Assembly: GCA_011525915.1 (NCBI GenBank)
Contig: WYBM01000024.1
Span: 1 to 41,036 of the forward strand
DNA length: 41,036 bases
Reading direction: 5' to 3'
Source: Ardenticatenaceae bacterium
Lineage (GTDB): Bacteria; Chloroflexota; Anaerolineae; Promineifilales; Promineifilaceae
Each line of letters begins with the position of its first letter. Within the stretch, counting starts at the first letter, position 1. Below the pieces are notes generated by a model that ran no database searches, was not told the DNA's origin, and saw only the letters and a program-made list of their open reading frames with translations. Below, piece after piece: positions 25,073 through 32,602 of this stretch. Both the position numbers and the translations under genes were made by a program.

Positions 25073-26347
25073 ATGAGCCATAGACCTGTATCGAAACAAA
25101 CGATGATAGCCCTGCTGCTTTTAGCAGGGTTCTTTTTATTATTACTAGGCTTGTCTGGAGGTGGCAGCAGCCTTTCAGCCGGAGAGCCAATTGCTGGCAC
25201 ACCTTCCTTTTTACCTGTTGTGCTTAAACCACCCCCCACCCCCACGGCCACGGCCGTCCCGCCGGTGCCCCAGTTTGTCCAGAATATCCCCCTGCCCAAT
25301 GCCCAATGCCCTAATTACGTGGCTATCAATGAAATAAGTGATCACGTTTACATTGCCAATAATTTTAGCCACGACATTGCTGTTTTGCGGGGAACAACCT
25401 TGTTAGGTTATGTGCCTTCCGGCGGCGAATGGCCCACACGTATCGAAGTGGACCCCAATTCCAGCCGCACTTTCGTCGCGAACCTGCACAGCATTGGTAA
25501 TGTTGGCCCGCCGTCACCCCTGGCCGAGTTTAATAATGGAACACTGACCCGAACGTACAACCAAAAATTTGAAGGCCATACACCGCTGTACAATGTCACG
25601 AATGACTACCTGTATGTGACTGATTTGGATTCTAATATTCGGGTCTTTGACGCCAGCAGCTCTCCCTTGACCTTTGTGACGGACATTGGTCAGGACCAGG
25701 GCGTCAGGGGGTGGATTACCTCGATCACGCATGATCCGGTGAGCGGCCGTGTGTATGCGGCCAGTTGGGATTTTGGCGAGTTCTACGTCATTAGCGGCAC
25801 AACGGTAGAAGCCGTGCGTGATGCCCAGGCCTGGGGACCGGCCAGCCTGCTTTTTGACCCGGTGCGGAACTATCTGTACGTGGCTGGTCAAGAGGTTACG
25901 CATCGCCCCGAAGGTTACCCTGGTTACAACATTACAGTTTACAATGCACTGCCGCCGTACCAGTTTCTGGGTGGTTTTGCCACTGCTGGCAGCACCACGC
26001 GCCTGGCACGAGATCCTATCTCCGGGTACGTCTATGCCATTAATCCACAAGATGATTCTGTGACCATTGTCAACGGATTGCAGTTGGTGGGCACTGTGCC
26101 TACAGGCGATTTTCCCCAAGGACTGGCCGTGAATCCTAATACGGGTTACGTCTTTGTGGCGAACAGCGGTAACAACACCCTATCGATTTTGAAGGATGGC
26201 GGCATGGTGACAACGATTCCCAGCCAGGGCGTACGGCCGTTTGCCATTGGTGTAGACAAACGAGACAACACTGTCTACGTAGCGAACAGGGGCACAGAGG
26301 GTGACCTGGAATGCCATCACAACGCGTCGGTAACCATTGTGCGGTAG
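25073..26347 (+). CDS. Secreted or membrane-anchored YncE-like beta-propeller protein
   Basis: The 424-residue protein has a signal/anchor helix (residues about 10-28: MIALLLLAGFFLLLLGL), then PSFLPVVLK and the linker PPPTPTATAVPP. A series of propeller blades of about 40-45 residues follows, with repeated (V/Y)Y(V/I)AN or YVAN(S/R) ends, e.g. HVYIANN, TFVANL, YVFVANSGNNTLSI and TVYVANRG. This is the YncE/NHL-like pattern, probably seven blades. Such domains bind proteins, DNA or sugars, or carry out lactonase chemistry; no catalytic residues can be assigned. It has its own promoter and sits inside the glycosyltransferase cluster, so a link to surface glycan assembly is possible but unproven. 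Confidence 0.8.
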   Translation: MSHRPVSKQTMIALLLLAGFFLLLLGLSGGGSSLSAGEPIAGTPSFLPVVLKPPPTPTATAVPPVPQFVQNIPLPNAQCPNYVAINEISDHVYIANNFSHDIAVLRGTTLLGYVPSGGEWPTRIEVDPNSSRTFVANLHSIGNVGPPSPLAEFNNGTLTRTYNQKFEGHTPLYNVTNDYLYVTDLDSNIRVFDASSSPLTFVTDIGQDQGVRGWITSITHDPVSGRVYAASWDFGEFYVISGTTVEAVRDAQAWGPASLLFDPVRNYLYVAGQEVTHRPEGYPGYNITVYNALPPYQFLGGFATAGSTTRLARDPISGYVYAINPQDDSVTIVNGLQLVGTVPTGDFPQGLAVNPNTGYVFVANSGNNTLSILKDGGMVTTIPSQGVRPFAIGVDKRDNTVYVANRGTEGDLECHHNASVTIVR

Positions 26348-26394
26348 TGGCCTGTCTGTGCCGCGAGCCTTTTGCTGACAGTTGTGTTACGAAT

Positions 26395-26423
26395 GTCCAA
26401 CGGTCGTCTGACGGCCGTTGGAC
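26395..26423. terminator. Hairpin downstream of the beta-propeller gene
   Basis: GTCCAACGG (26395-26403) pairs with CCGTTGGAC (26415-26423), a perfect 9-bp stem with an 11-nt loop. It contains an ACGGCCGT copy. No T-run follows (CGCCCCCC), so it is a weak or factor-assisted terminator at best. Confidence 0.45.
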
Positions 26424-26447
26424 GCCCCCCCGAAAGCACGATAAGAT
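26419..26447 (+). promoter_or_regulatory. Possible promoter of the GT2 fusion gene
   Basis: TGGACG (26419-26424), a 17-bp spacer and TAAGAT (26442-26447) would start transcription about 3 nt before the ATG at 26457. The gene has no ribosome-binding site, which fits a leaderless mRNA. The -35 is poor. Confidence 0.3.
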
Positions 26448-26456
26448 AACCCGGTT

Positions 26457-28604
26457 ATGCTGACAATTATCGTGCCCACACGCAACGAAGCGGCCAATAT
26501 CTACCCCCTGCTAGAGCGGCTGGCTCTGGCGATGGAGGGCATTCCTTTTGGGGTGCTGTTTGTGGACGACAGCACCGATGAGACACCAGAAGCGGTTTCT
26601 GCCGCGGCCGGTAAGTTTGCCTTCCCGGTGCGCCTCATAGCCCGGCCCCCGGAACGGCGCAATGGCTTGAGCGGGGCCGTCGTCGAAGGGTTCCAACAGG
26701 CAGATGGCGAATGGCTGTGTGTTATGGATGCCGATCTGCAACACCCGCCGGAAGTGATCCCCACCCTGCTGGCGCGGGCCCAGGAGGCAGGTGCTGATGT
26801 GGTGGTGGGCAGCCGCCAGGCCACGGGCTGGGGCCCACGTGGGCTAAACCGCCGCCGGGCGTTAACGTCACAGCTGTTGACCATCCTGGCGCGAGCCTGG
26901 TTCCCCCGGCTGCTGAAAAATGTATCTGACCCACTGACCGGGCTGTTTCTGGTGCGCCGGCGGGCCCTGAATGTGGATGCACTGCGGCCAGACGGCTTCA
27001 AAATCTTGCTGGAGCTCCTCATTCGCTGCCCTGGTTTGCGTGTATCTGAAGTGCACTTTAACTTTGCCGCCCGTCACGAGGGCGAAAGCAAGGCAGATTT
27101 CCGGGAAGGGATGCGTTTTTTTCGCCACCTGCTGCGGCTGCGGGCGACGGCCAACCAGTCGTTCCCGCGCTTGATTGTGGTGGCGCTAGGCAGTGTGGCG
27201 CTGGACACGGCCGTGTTGGTGGCACTCAGTTACCTGTGGCCCTACTGGCTGGCAGCCATTCTTTCAGCGGAACTATTTATCTTGCTGCGCTTTGCCGTCA
27301 CCCAAACATGGGTGTTGGGTGGTGGGCGCACGGTTCCCGGGTGGCCTTCATTTCGCCGCTTTTTTATCAGCAACCAACTGTCTCTGTTCCTGGCCCGCCT
27401 GCCGCTGCTCTATTTGCTTATTTCCCGGTGGCACTTACCCACGGCCGCGGCCGGCATTGTAGCCCTGATACTAGAAGGGATCATCCGCTATGCCCTGTCT
27501 GAACAGTGGGTTTTTTCGCTGCGCGGCATAGGCATGGGGCCGCGCAGCCTATACCGCTATGATCTGCATGGCATTTTGGGGGTTGAGTCTCAGGTGCGCT
27601 TGCCGGAGCTGGCTTATTTTGAAACGGCTGCCCCGTTGGCTCATGTAGACATTGGCCTGCGCATAGACCGGCAGGGTACCCCCAGCCCCCAGCCTGGCGC
27701 TATCATCTATGATGAGCGCCTGAGCCGGTTTGGGTTTGGCGTGGCCATTATGCCCGGCAGCTTTACAGAGGTAGTTGTTTCACCGGCTCTAGAAAAAGCG
27801 CCGTATGCTCTTTACAAATCCATTTTGGAGCCAGTGCTGCGTTGGGCTTTTGCCCACAAGGGAGCGGCGCTGGTATACGGCGGCTGCGTGGCCCATGATG
27901 GCCGGGCTACCCTGATCATCCCCACCGAAGACAAGGGCAAGACCGGTGCGGTATTGCAAGCCGTGACCCAAGGGGAAGCTTTTTTATCTGATGACTTCAC
28001 GATTTTAATGGCCGACGGCCGTGTCTTTAGCTACCCCAAACCTATCACCGTAACCCAGGAGGTGCTGCACCAGACGGCCGTAACCGTGACCATGAAATGG
28101 CCGCGGCAGATGGAGATGTGGCTGCGGAACAGGTTCTATTCCCCTTGGGGACGCCGCGCTGGGCTGGCCGCCAGCCGGCAGCACTGGCCTGTGGCCACCC
28201 TAAACATTTACTGGCAGCGGCTGCTGGCGCCGCCAAAAGTGCCGGTCACACGCCTGCTGCCGCAGGTGCAGCTGAGTGACCGGGCCCGTTTGACGGCCGT
28301 GATGGCCCTGGCGCCAGGGGGCGGCATGACGGCACTGCCCGCCAAAGAAGCGGCCGCTTTTATCCACGCACGCAGCCAGGCAGCACAAGGGTTTCCGCCA
28401 TATGCCCTGCTTGATGAGCGGTTGGCTGACTGGCAAGGCACAAACAGCCGGGCGGCTGCCCAGACCATCATCCAGCAGGCCTGTCACCGTTTAGCACACC
28501 CCCATCACTATTCACTAACCAGTTCACTGAACACTGACCTACTGAACACTGACCTACTGAACACTGACCTACTGAACACTGACCTACTGAACACTGAACA
28601 CTGA
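26457..28604 (+). CDS. GT2 glycosyltransferase - GtrA - HprK-like triple fusion
   Basis: The protein has 715 residues in three parts. (1) GT2 of the dolichol-phosphate-mannose synthase type (1-225), with IIVPTRNEAANI, FVDDSTDET, MDADLQHPPE and VVGSR. (2) A GtrA-like four-helix membrane domain (about 235-355), with FRRFFISNQLSLFLARLP and RYALSEQWVFS; GtrA proteins are thought to move or present polyprenyl-phosphate sugars. (3) A 260-residue domain resembling the HPr kinase/PEPCK-like fold (about 365-630), with VAHDGRATLIIPTEDKGKTG as a degenerate P-loop (GKT at about 493-495) and FLSDDF (about 510). The GT2-GtrA fusion is known; the third part is unusual. The final 26 residues (LNTDL repeats) are translated 15-bp intergenic repeat and are probably not functional. 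The methyltransferase gene follows after 4 nt. Confidence 0.82.
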   Translation: MLTIIVPTRNEAANIYPLLERLALAMEGIPFGVLFVDDSTDETPEAVSAAAGKFAFPVRLIARPPERRNGLSGAVVEGFQQADGEWLCVMDADLQHPPEVIPTLLARAQEAGADVVVGSRQATGWGPRGLNRRRALTSQLLTILARAWFPRLLKNVSDPLTGLFLVRRRALNVDALRPDGFKILLELLIRCPGLRVSEVHFNFAARHEGESKADFREGMRFFRHLLRLRATANQSFPRLIVVALGSVALDTAVLVALSYLWPYWLAAILSAELFILLRFAVTQTWVLGGGRTVPGWPSFRRFFISNQLSLFLARLPLLYLLISRWHLPTAAAGIVALILEGIIRYALSEQWVFSLRGIGMGPRSLYRYDLHGILGVESQVRLPELAYFETAAPLAHVDIGLRIDRQGTPSPQPGAIIYDERLSRFGFGVAIMPGSFTEVVVSPALEKAPYALYKSILEPVLRWAFAHKGAALVYGGCVAHDGRATLIIPTEDKGKTGAVLQAVTQGEAFLSDDFTILMADGRVFSYPKPITVTQEVLHQTAVTVTMKWPRQMEMWLRNRFYSPWGRRAGLAASRQHWPVATLNIYWQRLLAPPKVPVTRLLPQVQLSDRARLTAVMALAPGGGMTALPAKEAAAFIHARSQAAQGFPPYALLDERLADWQGTNSRAAAQTIIQQACHRLAHPHHYSLTSSLNTDLLNTDLLNTDLLNTDLLNTEH
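28527..28604. repeat. 15-bp tandem repeat inside the 3' end of the GT2 fusion gene
   Basis: CTGAACACTGACCTA is repeated four times exactly (28527-28586), then a degenerate fifth copy reaches the stop codon. Because 15 is a multiple of three it adds LNTDL units without a frameshift. It belongs to the same CAGT/ACTG family seen at 4605-4690, 5465-5637 and 38558-38603. Confidence 0.9.
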
Positions 28605-28608
28605 TCCC

Positions 28609-29295
28609 ATGGATTACCGCAAGCCTGTCACCTTTGGCCAGAACTGGTCTCCCAGCCGCTACCGAGTGCTGCCCTACTTCACCGCCGAGAAAGCTATGAT
28701 GCAGCGGCCAACCTCACAGCAAATATTGGATTTAGGCTGTGCGGCTGGGTGGAATATGAGCCGCTTCCGACAGTACGGCCGTCAGCCCATAGGCATTGAC
28801 GTGGTGGCTGAACGGGTGACGCTGGCCGCCCATCATGGGCCGGTGGCCCTGGCCTCCGGCCTGGCGCTGCCCTTCGCTGCGGCCACGTTTGATGTTATCT
28901 ACATTCAGCATGTGCTGCACCACATTGGTGATGTAACCCAGGCACTGCATGAGGTGCGGCGCTGTCTGAAGCCGGGTGGGGTGCTGTTTCTGGTGGAGAC
29001 GGTAGAAGATAACCCGCTCATCCGCTACGGCCGTCGCCTGTACCCCAAATGGCTGGGTGATGAGATCAACGCCCCGTTTACCTTTGCCGGTTTGCGGCAG
29101 CAACTGACGGCCGAAGGTTTTTGTGTAGAAAAGGCGGAGCAATACAGCGTCATCTTCTGGCTGTGGGAAATTGGGCCCGATCACCTGCCGTTCCTGGAAA
29201 AATTGACGCCGCTCTTTGTGCAAGCCGAGCGGCTTTTTGTGAAACTTTTTCGCCGCCAATCGGCGCATGGATACTATGTGGCCACGAACCAATGA
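28609..29295 (+). CDS. Class I SAM-dependent methyltransferase
   Basis: The 228-residue soluble protein has a Methyltransf_11-type Rossmann fold: motif I ILDLGCAAGWNMSRF (about 38-52), an acidic end of strand 2 in IGIDVV (about 60) and motif IV FDVIYIQHVLHHIGD (about 94-108), followed by RCLKPGGVLFLVE. The N-terminus (YRKPVTFGQNWSPSRY) and the C-terminal helical cap do not identify the substrate. It starts 4 nt after the GT2 fusion gene, so it is probably co-translated. It may methylate a sugar or lipid intermediate of the cluster, which is an inference from position only. Confidence 0.85.
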   Translation: MDYRKPVTFGQNWSPSRYRVLPYFTAEKAMMQRPTSQQILDLGCAAGWNMSRFRQYGRQPIGIDVVAERVTLAAHHGPVALASGLALPFAAATFDVIYIQHVLHHIGDVTQALHEVRRCLKPGGVLFLVETVEDNPLIRYGRRLYPKWLGDEINAPFTFAGLRQQLTAEGFCVEKAEQYSVIFWLWEIGPDHLPFLEKLTPLFVQAERLFVKLFRRQSAHGYYVATNQ

Positions 29296-29369
29296 GATAA
29301 GGCCCCCGGTTATAGGGTGGCGACTGGGGTGGGAAGTGTTGTGCCGCCACCGCCAGGAGGTTAGCAAGC

Positions 29370-30851
29370 ATGCTGCGTGATCGCCAATCGTCCCGTAGGG
29401 AGTGGCAGCTTATAGGTCTGCTAGTCCTGATTATGCTGGTGAAAGGGGCGCTGTGGAGCCTGGCGTTTCCGCTGTGGCAGGGGCCAGATGAAGATGACCA
29501 TTATGCGGTCATCCAGTTTATTGGCGAACACGGCCGTTTGCCGGACATCGGTGACGAACTTTTGCCCGATGAGATCGTTCTTTCTCGTGAACTGGCGGAC
29601 GTAGGTCGGCTGGATTACCATCCCGAACAGCGCCAGGGATGGAGCGCCGGCTCCGTGGGGCTGCGTGAAGCCGAGTTTGCCCAGCTGCCGGCCAGCAGCC
29701 GCACCAGCACGGGCCTGGGCACCGTTGCCAAATTGGCCCATGCCACCCCTTTGTATTACATAATTGCCGCCGTTCCGTACCGCTTGGTGGGCTATGGCGG
29801 TGATTTGCTGCTGCGCGCCCAGGTGCAGCGCCTCTTTGCCGTGTTGGTGAGTGCGCCCATTGTCATTATCGCTTACCTCATCGCCCGTACCCTGTTTCCT
29901 ACCAATGCTGCTCTGCGCCTGACCATCCCCACGTTGGTAGCCTTTCAGCCGCAGCTCACACAAATGACGGCCGTCATCTCCGTAGACGGCCTCTTTTTTG
30001 TCGTCTATTCCCTGCTCATTTACCTTTGCCTGCTTATTTTGCGGGACCGGTTAACCTATAAACTGGCGGTGGCTGTGGGCCTCACCTTTGCCACGGCTAT
30101 GCTTATCAAGCCCACCATCAATGGCTTTGCGCCGTTGGTAGCGCTGGTCGTGTTTTATGATGGGTGGCGCGGCCAGGGACGGCGTTGGTCCATATGCTGG
30201 GCGGCCGTAGTGATGAACGCCATCATCCTTATGCCTACAGCCTGGTGGATGCAGCGCAGCCTGCGGCTGAACCAGGATTTGTTTTACTTTAACCCGGTGT
30301 TAAAGGGTCATCGCCTGGTACAAAACCCATTTTATGATTATGCACCGCTGGCACATATGGCTGATTATTACCGCTCTGTGTGGGGCGGCATTTTTACCAC
30401 CTGGTGGGCGCATTTTGGCTGGCTGGACACGCCCGTGGCCCCCTGGGTTTATTATCTGCTGCGGCTGCTCACTCTGTTGGCCATCCTTGGTTTGGCCTTT
30501 AAGCTGTGGCGGGCGTGGCCGCACCGCCCACGTACGGTCGATTGGCAGCAAGGGCAGCGTATGGCCCCAGTTTTTGTGTGGGCCTTCCTGGCACTGACCA
30601 TCATCATGCCGGTGGTATTGCTGCAATTTTATGACCTGACTTTTTGGTGGGATTATGGGTTGGGGCGCGGCCTGCAAGGGCGGTACTGGCTGGGCACCAT
30701 TGTGCCCATGTTGACCTTTTTTACATTAGGGCTGCTGTTTTTACTGCCCACACGTTGGCACACGGGCGTGCATTCCTTCCTGCGCATAGCCATAGTGCTA
30801 TTCAATATCATGGCGCTGCTGAATTACATCCTGCCGCGCTACTATTTATGA
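29370..30851 (+). CDS. DUF2142/GT-C-like membrane protein
   Basis: The 493-residue multi-pass protein (about 11 hydrophobic segments) has the DUF2142 entry motif WQGPDEDDHYAVIQFI after its first helix and HATPLYYIIAA in the next loop, matching the PDE...PPLYY pattern of the other DUF2142 protein in this cluster. It lacks the C-terminal beta-sandwich; that module is on the next protein, whose gene overlaps it by 4 nt (ATGA), so the two may form one functional unit. A strong AGGAGG lies 10 nt upstream of ATG 29370. The role, probably sugar transfer from a lipid donor, is inferred from family and neighbours. Confidence 0.8.
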   Translation: MLRDRQSSRREWQLIGLLVLIMLVKGALWSLAFPLWQGPDEDDHYAVIQFIGEHGRLPDIGDELLPDEIVLSRELADVGRLDYHPEQRQGWSAGSVGLREAEFAQLPASSRTSTGLGTVAKLAHATPLYYIIAAVPYRLVGYGGDLLLRAQVQRLFAVLVSAPIVIIAYLIARTLFPTNAALRLTIPTLVAFQPQLTQMTAVISVDGLFFVVYSLLIYLCLLILRDRLTYKLAVAVGLTFATAMLIKPTINGFAPLVALVVFYDGWRGQGRRWSICWAAVVMNAIILMPTAWWMQRSLRLNQDLFYFNPVLKGHRLVQNPFYDYAPLAHMADYYRSVWGGIFTTWWAHFGWLDTPVAPWVYYLLRLLTLLAILGLAFKLWRAWPHRPRTVDWQQGQRMAPVFVWAFLALTIIMPVVLLQFYDLTFWWDYGLGRGLQGRYWLGTIVPMLTFFTLGLLFLLPTRWHTGVHSFLRIAIVLFNIMALLNYILPRYYL

Positions 30852-32602
30852 AGCTGATGCGAGAGTCTGTATTAAATCATCCATCTTTTATCTCCCGCTT
30901 ACGCTCTCCCTGGCTGTGGACGGGTGTCCTATGCCTCATCTTGCTGGCGCTGCTGATCCTTGGCCGCTGGCGCAGCACGGCCACAGGGGCCCAGGTGCAG
31001 GTGCCCATGTTTTATGATGCCCATTACCTTTTCCCACAGCCGTGGACACAAGCCCAGGCAGCGCCGGGTATGCCTGCGCCGTTCCCGGTAGCCTTTTATG
31101 GCCCCAACACCATCTCGCAGTCGTTTATTAGCGGGGCAGACAATTTAGAAATGGTAGAGATTTGGCTGAGTGGGCCGGTGGGTACGGCCGTGACAGCCAC
31201 CCTCACAACCGGTGACCAGCGCTATACAGGGCAGATTCATCTGGCACACGAGGGGCCCCCTCGGCCGTACCGGCTAGCCTTCCCACGCATTGCCCAGGCT
31301 GAGGGGCACACGTTCTGGCTGGCGCTGGCCGCGCCCGCGGCCACGGCCGAGCAGCCGGTCATCACCCAGGCCATTGGTGGTGACAAGTTGGGCGGCGCCG
31401 TGCGGCTTAATGAGTTTCCGCGCCCCGGCAATATGCGGCTGGCTACCTATGTTACGGGCACGGCCGTCCCTGACGCCCTGCTGGAGCAGTTTTTACCAGA
31501 CCTTTTCCGTCTGCGTTTGCAGCAGTACAAGGTTATCAAAGGGGAATGGTTTGCCGGCCTGCTGGGAGCGATGGTGGCGTTAACAGGGGTGTATCTGGTG
31601 CTGGCACGGCCGTCTGCGCCGCTGATGGTGGCGACGATAGGGTGGGCATTGACCGGGCTGTTGGCCGGCTTTCTGGTGTGGCAGCTGGGCGACGGCCGTG
31701 TGCGTTTACCAGCCGCAGACCTAACCCTGACAGTGTGTGACAGCCTGCCTGGTGAAGCAGGGCCGTGTGTCTTCCACGTGGAAGGCACCAACGAATTTCG
31801 TGTAGCGAATAGCATGACACTCACCCTCTGGACAGCAAAAAGAGAGCCAGAAGAGCGTTTTGTGACCACAACGCTGGTAGAAGGGGCACCGGCCATTAAC
31901 GCCCCGGGTGACTCGCTGCTGGGGTACACGCTGACGGTACCGCCTCACGGCCGTTTTGTAGCTGAAGCGTCGGTCACGGGCGATGGTCGTGTCCGTTTTG
32001 CTGTCTTGTTTGGTGATGCTGTTCTGGCAGAGCATATTGTTTCCGATGGGGATCCACCCTATCCCTTCGATGTGGATCTTTCGTCGTTAGCCGGGCAGGG
32101 GGGTGACCTGCGGTTGGTGACGGAATTGGTGAATGGTACAGCTGCCATCTATTGGCGGCAGCCGCAGCTGTTGGTACAAACCAATTGGCTGTTGGCTGAT
32201 CTGCCCGCCGCCGCCTACCCTGCCGGGCATCGTTTGGGCACAGATGTTGCATTGGTGGGTTACACCCTGACGCCGGCAGTTGATCAGCTGAAAGTGACCC
32301 TTTACTGGCAGACGACGCGGCCCCTGGCGACCAATGCTGTTGTTTTTGTGCATCTGCTCGATGAGACCGGCCGTATGGTGGCCCAACATGACGCGCAGCC
32401 AGTTCAAAACAGCTACCCACTTACTTTCTGGCCGGTCCGTGCCATCATTGCCGATGAACACATCATGCCGCTGCCCGATCGACCTTATACGTTGGCTGTT
32501 GGTCTTTATGATCCCCATGATCTCACCCGCTGGTCGGTGGCAAACCCTGACGGCACCGTTGACCCTGACGGGCGTGCTCTCTTACCAGGTGATACCCCAT
32601 GA
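30848..32602 (+). CDS. Membrane-anchored protein with extracytoplasmic beta-sandwich module
   Basis: The protein has 584 residues. One membrane helix lies near the N-terminus (about 22-38: LWTGVLCLILLALLILG). A first extracytoplasmic beta-rich domain (about 45-220) is followed by two adjacent helices (about 238-280), then further beta-rich regions. The end (about 463-584) carries VALVGYTL, LYWQTTRP and VVFVHLLDETGRMVAQHDA, the module shared with the two glycosyltransferases upstream. I do not recognise the other domains. ATG 30848 forms an ATGA overlap with the upstream stop; the open frame extends further upstream inside the previous gene but lacks a plausible start. It also overlaps the next gene by 4 nt. 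It is probably a partner subunit for the DUF2142 protein. Confidence 0.75.
   Translation: MKLMRESVLNHPSFISRLRSPWLWTGVLCLILLALLILGRWRSTATGAQVQVPMFYDAHYLFPQPWTQAQAAPGMPAPFPVAFYGPNTISQSFISGADNLEMVEIWLSGPVGTAVTATLTTGDQRYTGQIHLAHEGPPRPYRLAFPRIAQAEGHTFWLALAAPAATAEQPVITQAIGGDKLGGAVRLNEFPRPGNMRLATYVTGTAVPDALLEQFLPDLFRLRLQQYKVIKGEWFAGLLGAMVALTGVYLVLARPSAPLMVATIGWALTGLLAGFLVWQLGDGRVRLPAADLTLTVCDSLPGEAGPCVFHVEGTNEFRVANSMTLTLWTAKREPEERFVTTTLVEGAPAINAPGDSLLGYTLTVPPHGRFVAEASVTGDGRVRFAVLFGDAVLAEHIVSDGDPPYPFDVDLSSLAGQGGDLRLVTELVNGTAAIYWRQPQLLVQTNWLLADLPAAAYPAGHRLGTDVALVGYTLTPAVDQLKVTLYWQTTRPLATNAVVFVHLLDETGRMVAQHDAQPVQNSYPLTFWPVRAIIADEHIMPLPDRPYTLAVGLYDPHDLTRWSVANPDGTVDPDGRALLPGDTP

Noticed and set aside
30644..30847. 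Upstream extension of the membrane-anchored protein gene
   Set aside because: It lies within the preceding DUF2142 gene in another frame and shows no domain; the ATGA overlap at 30848 is the natural start.
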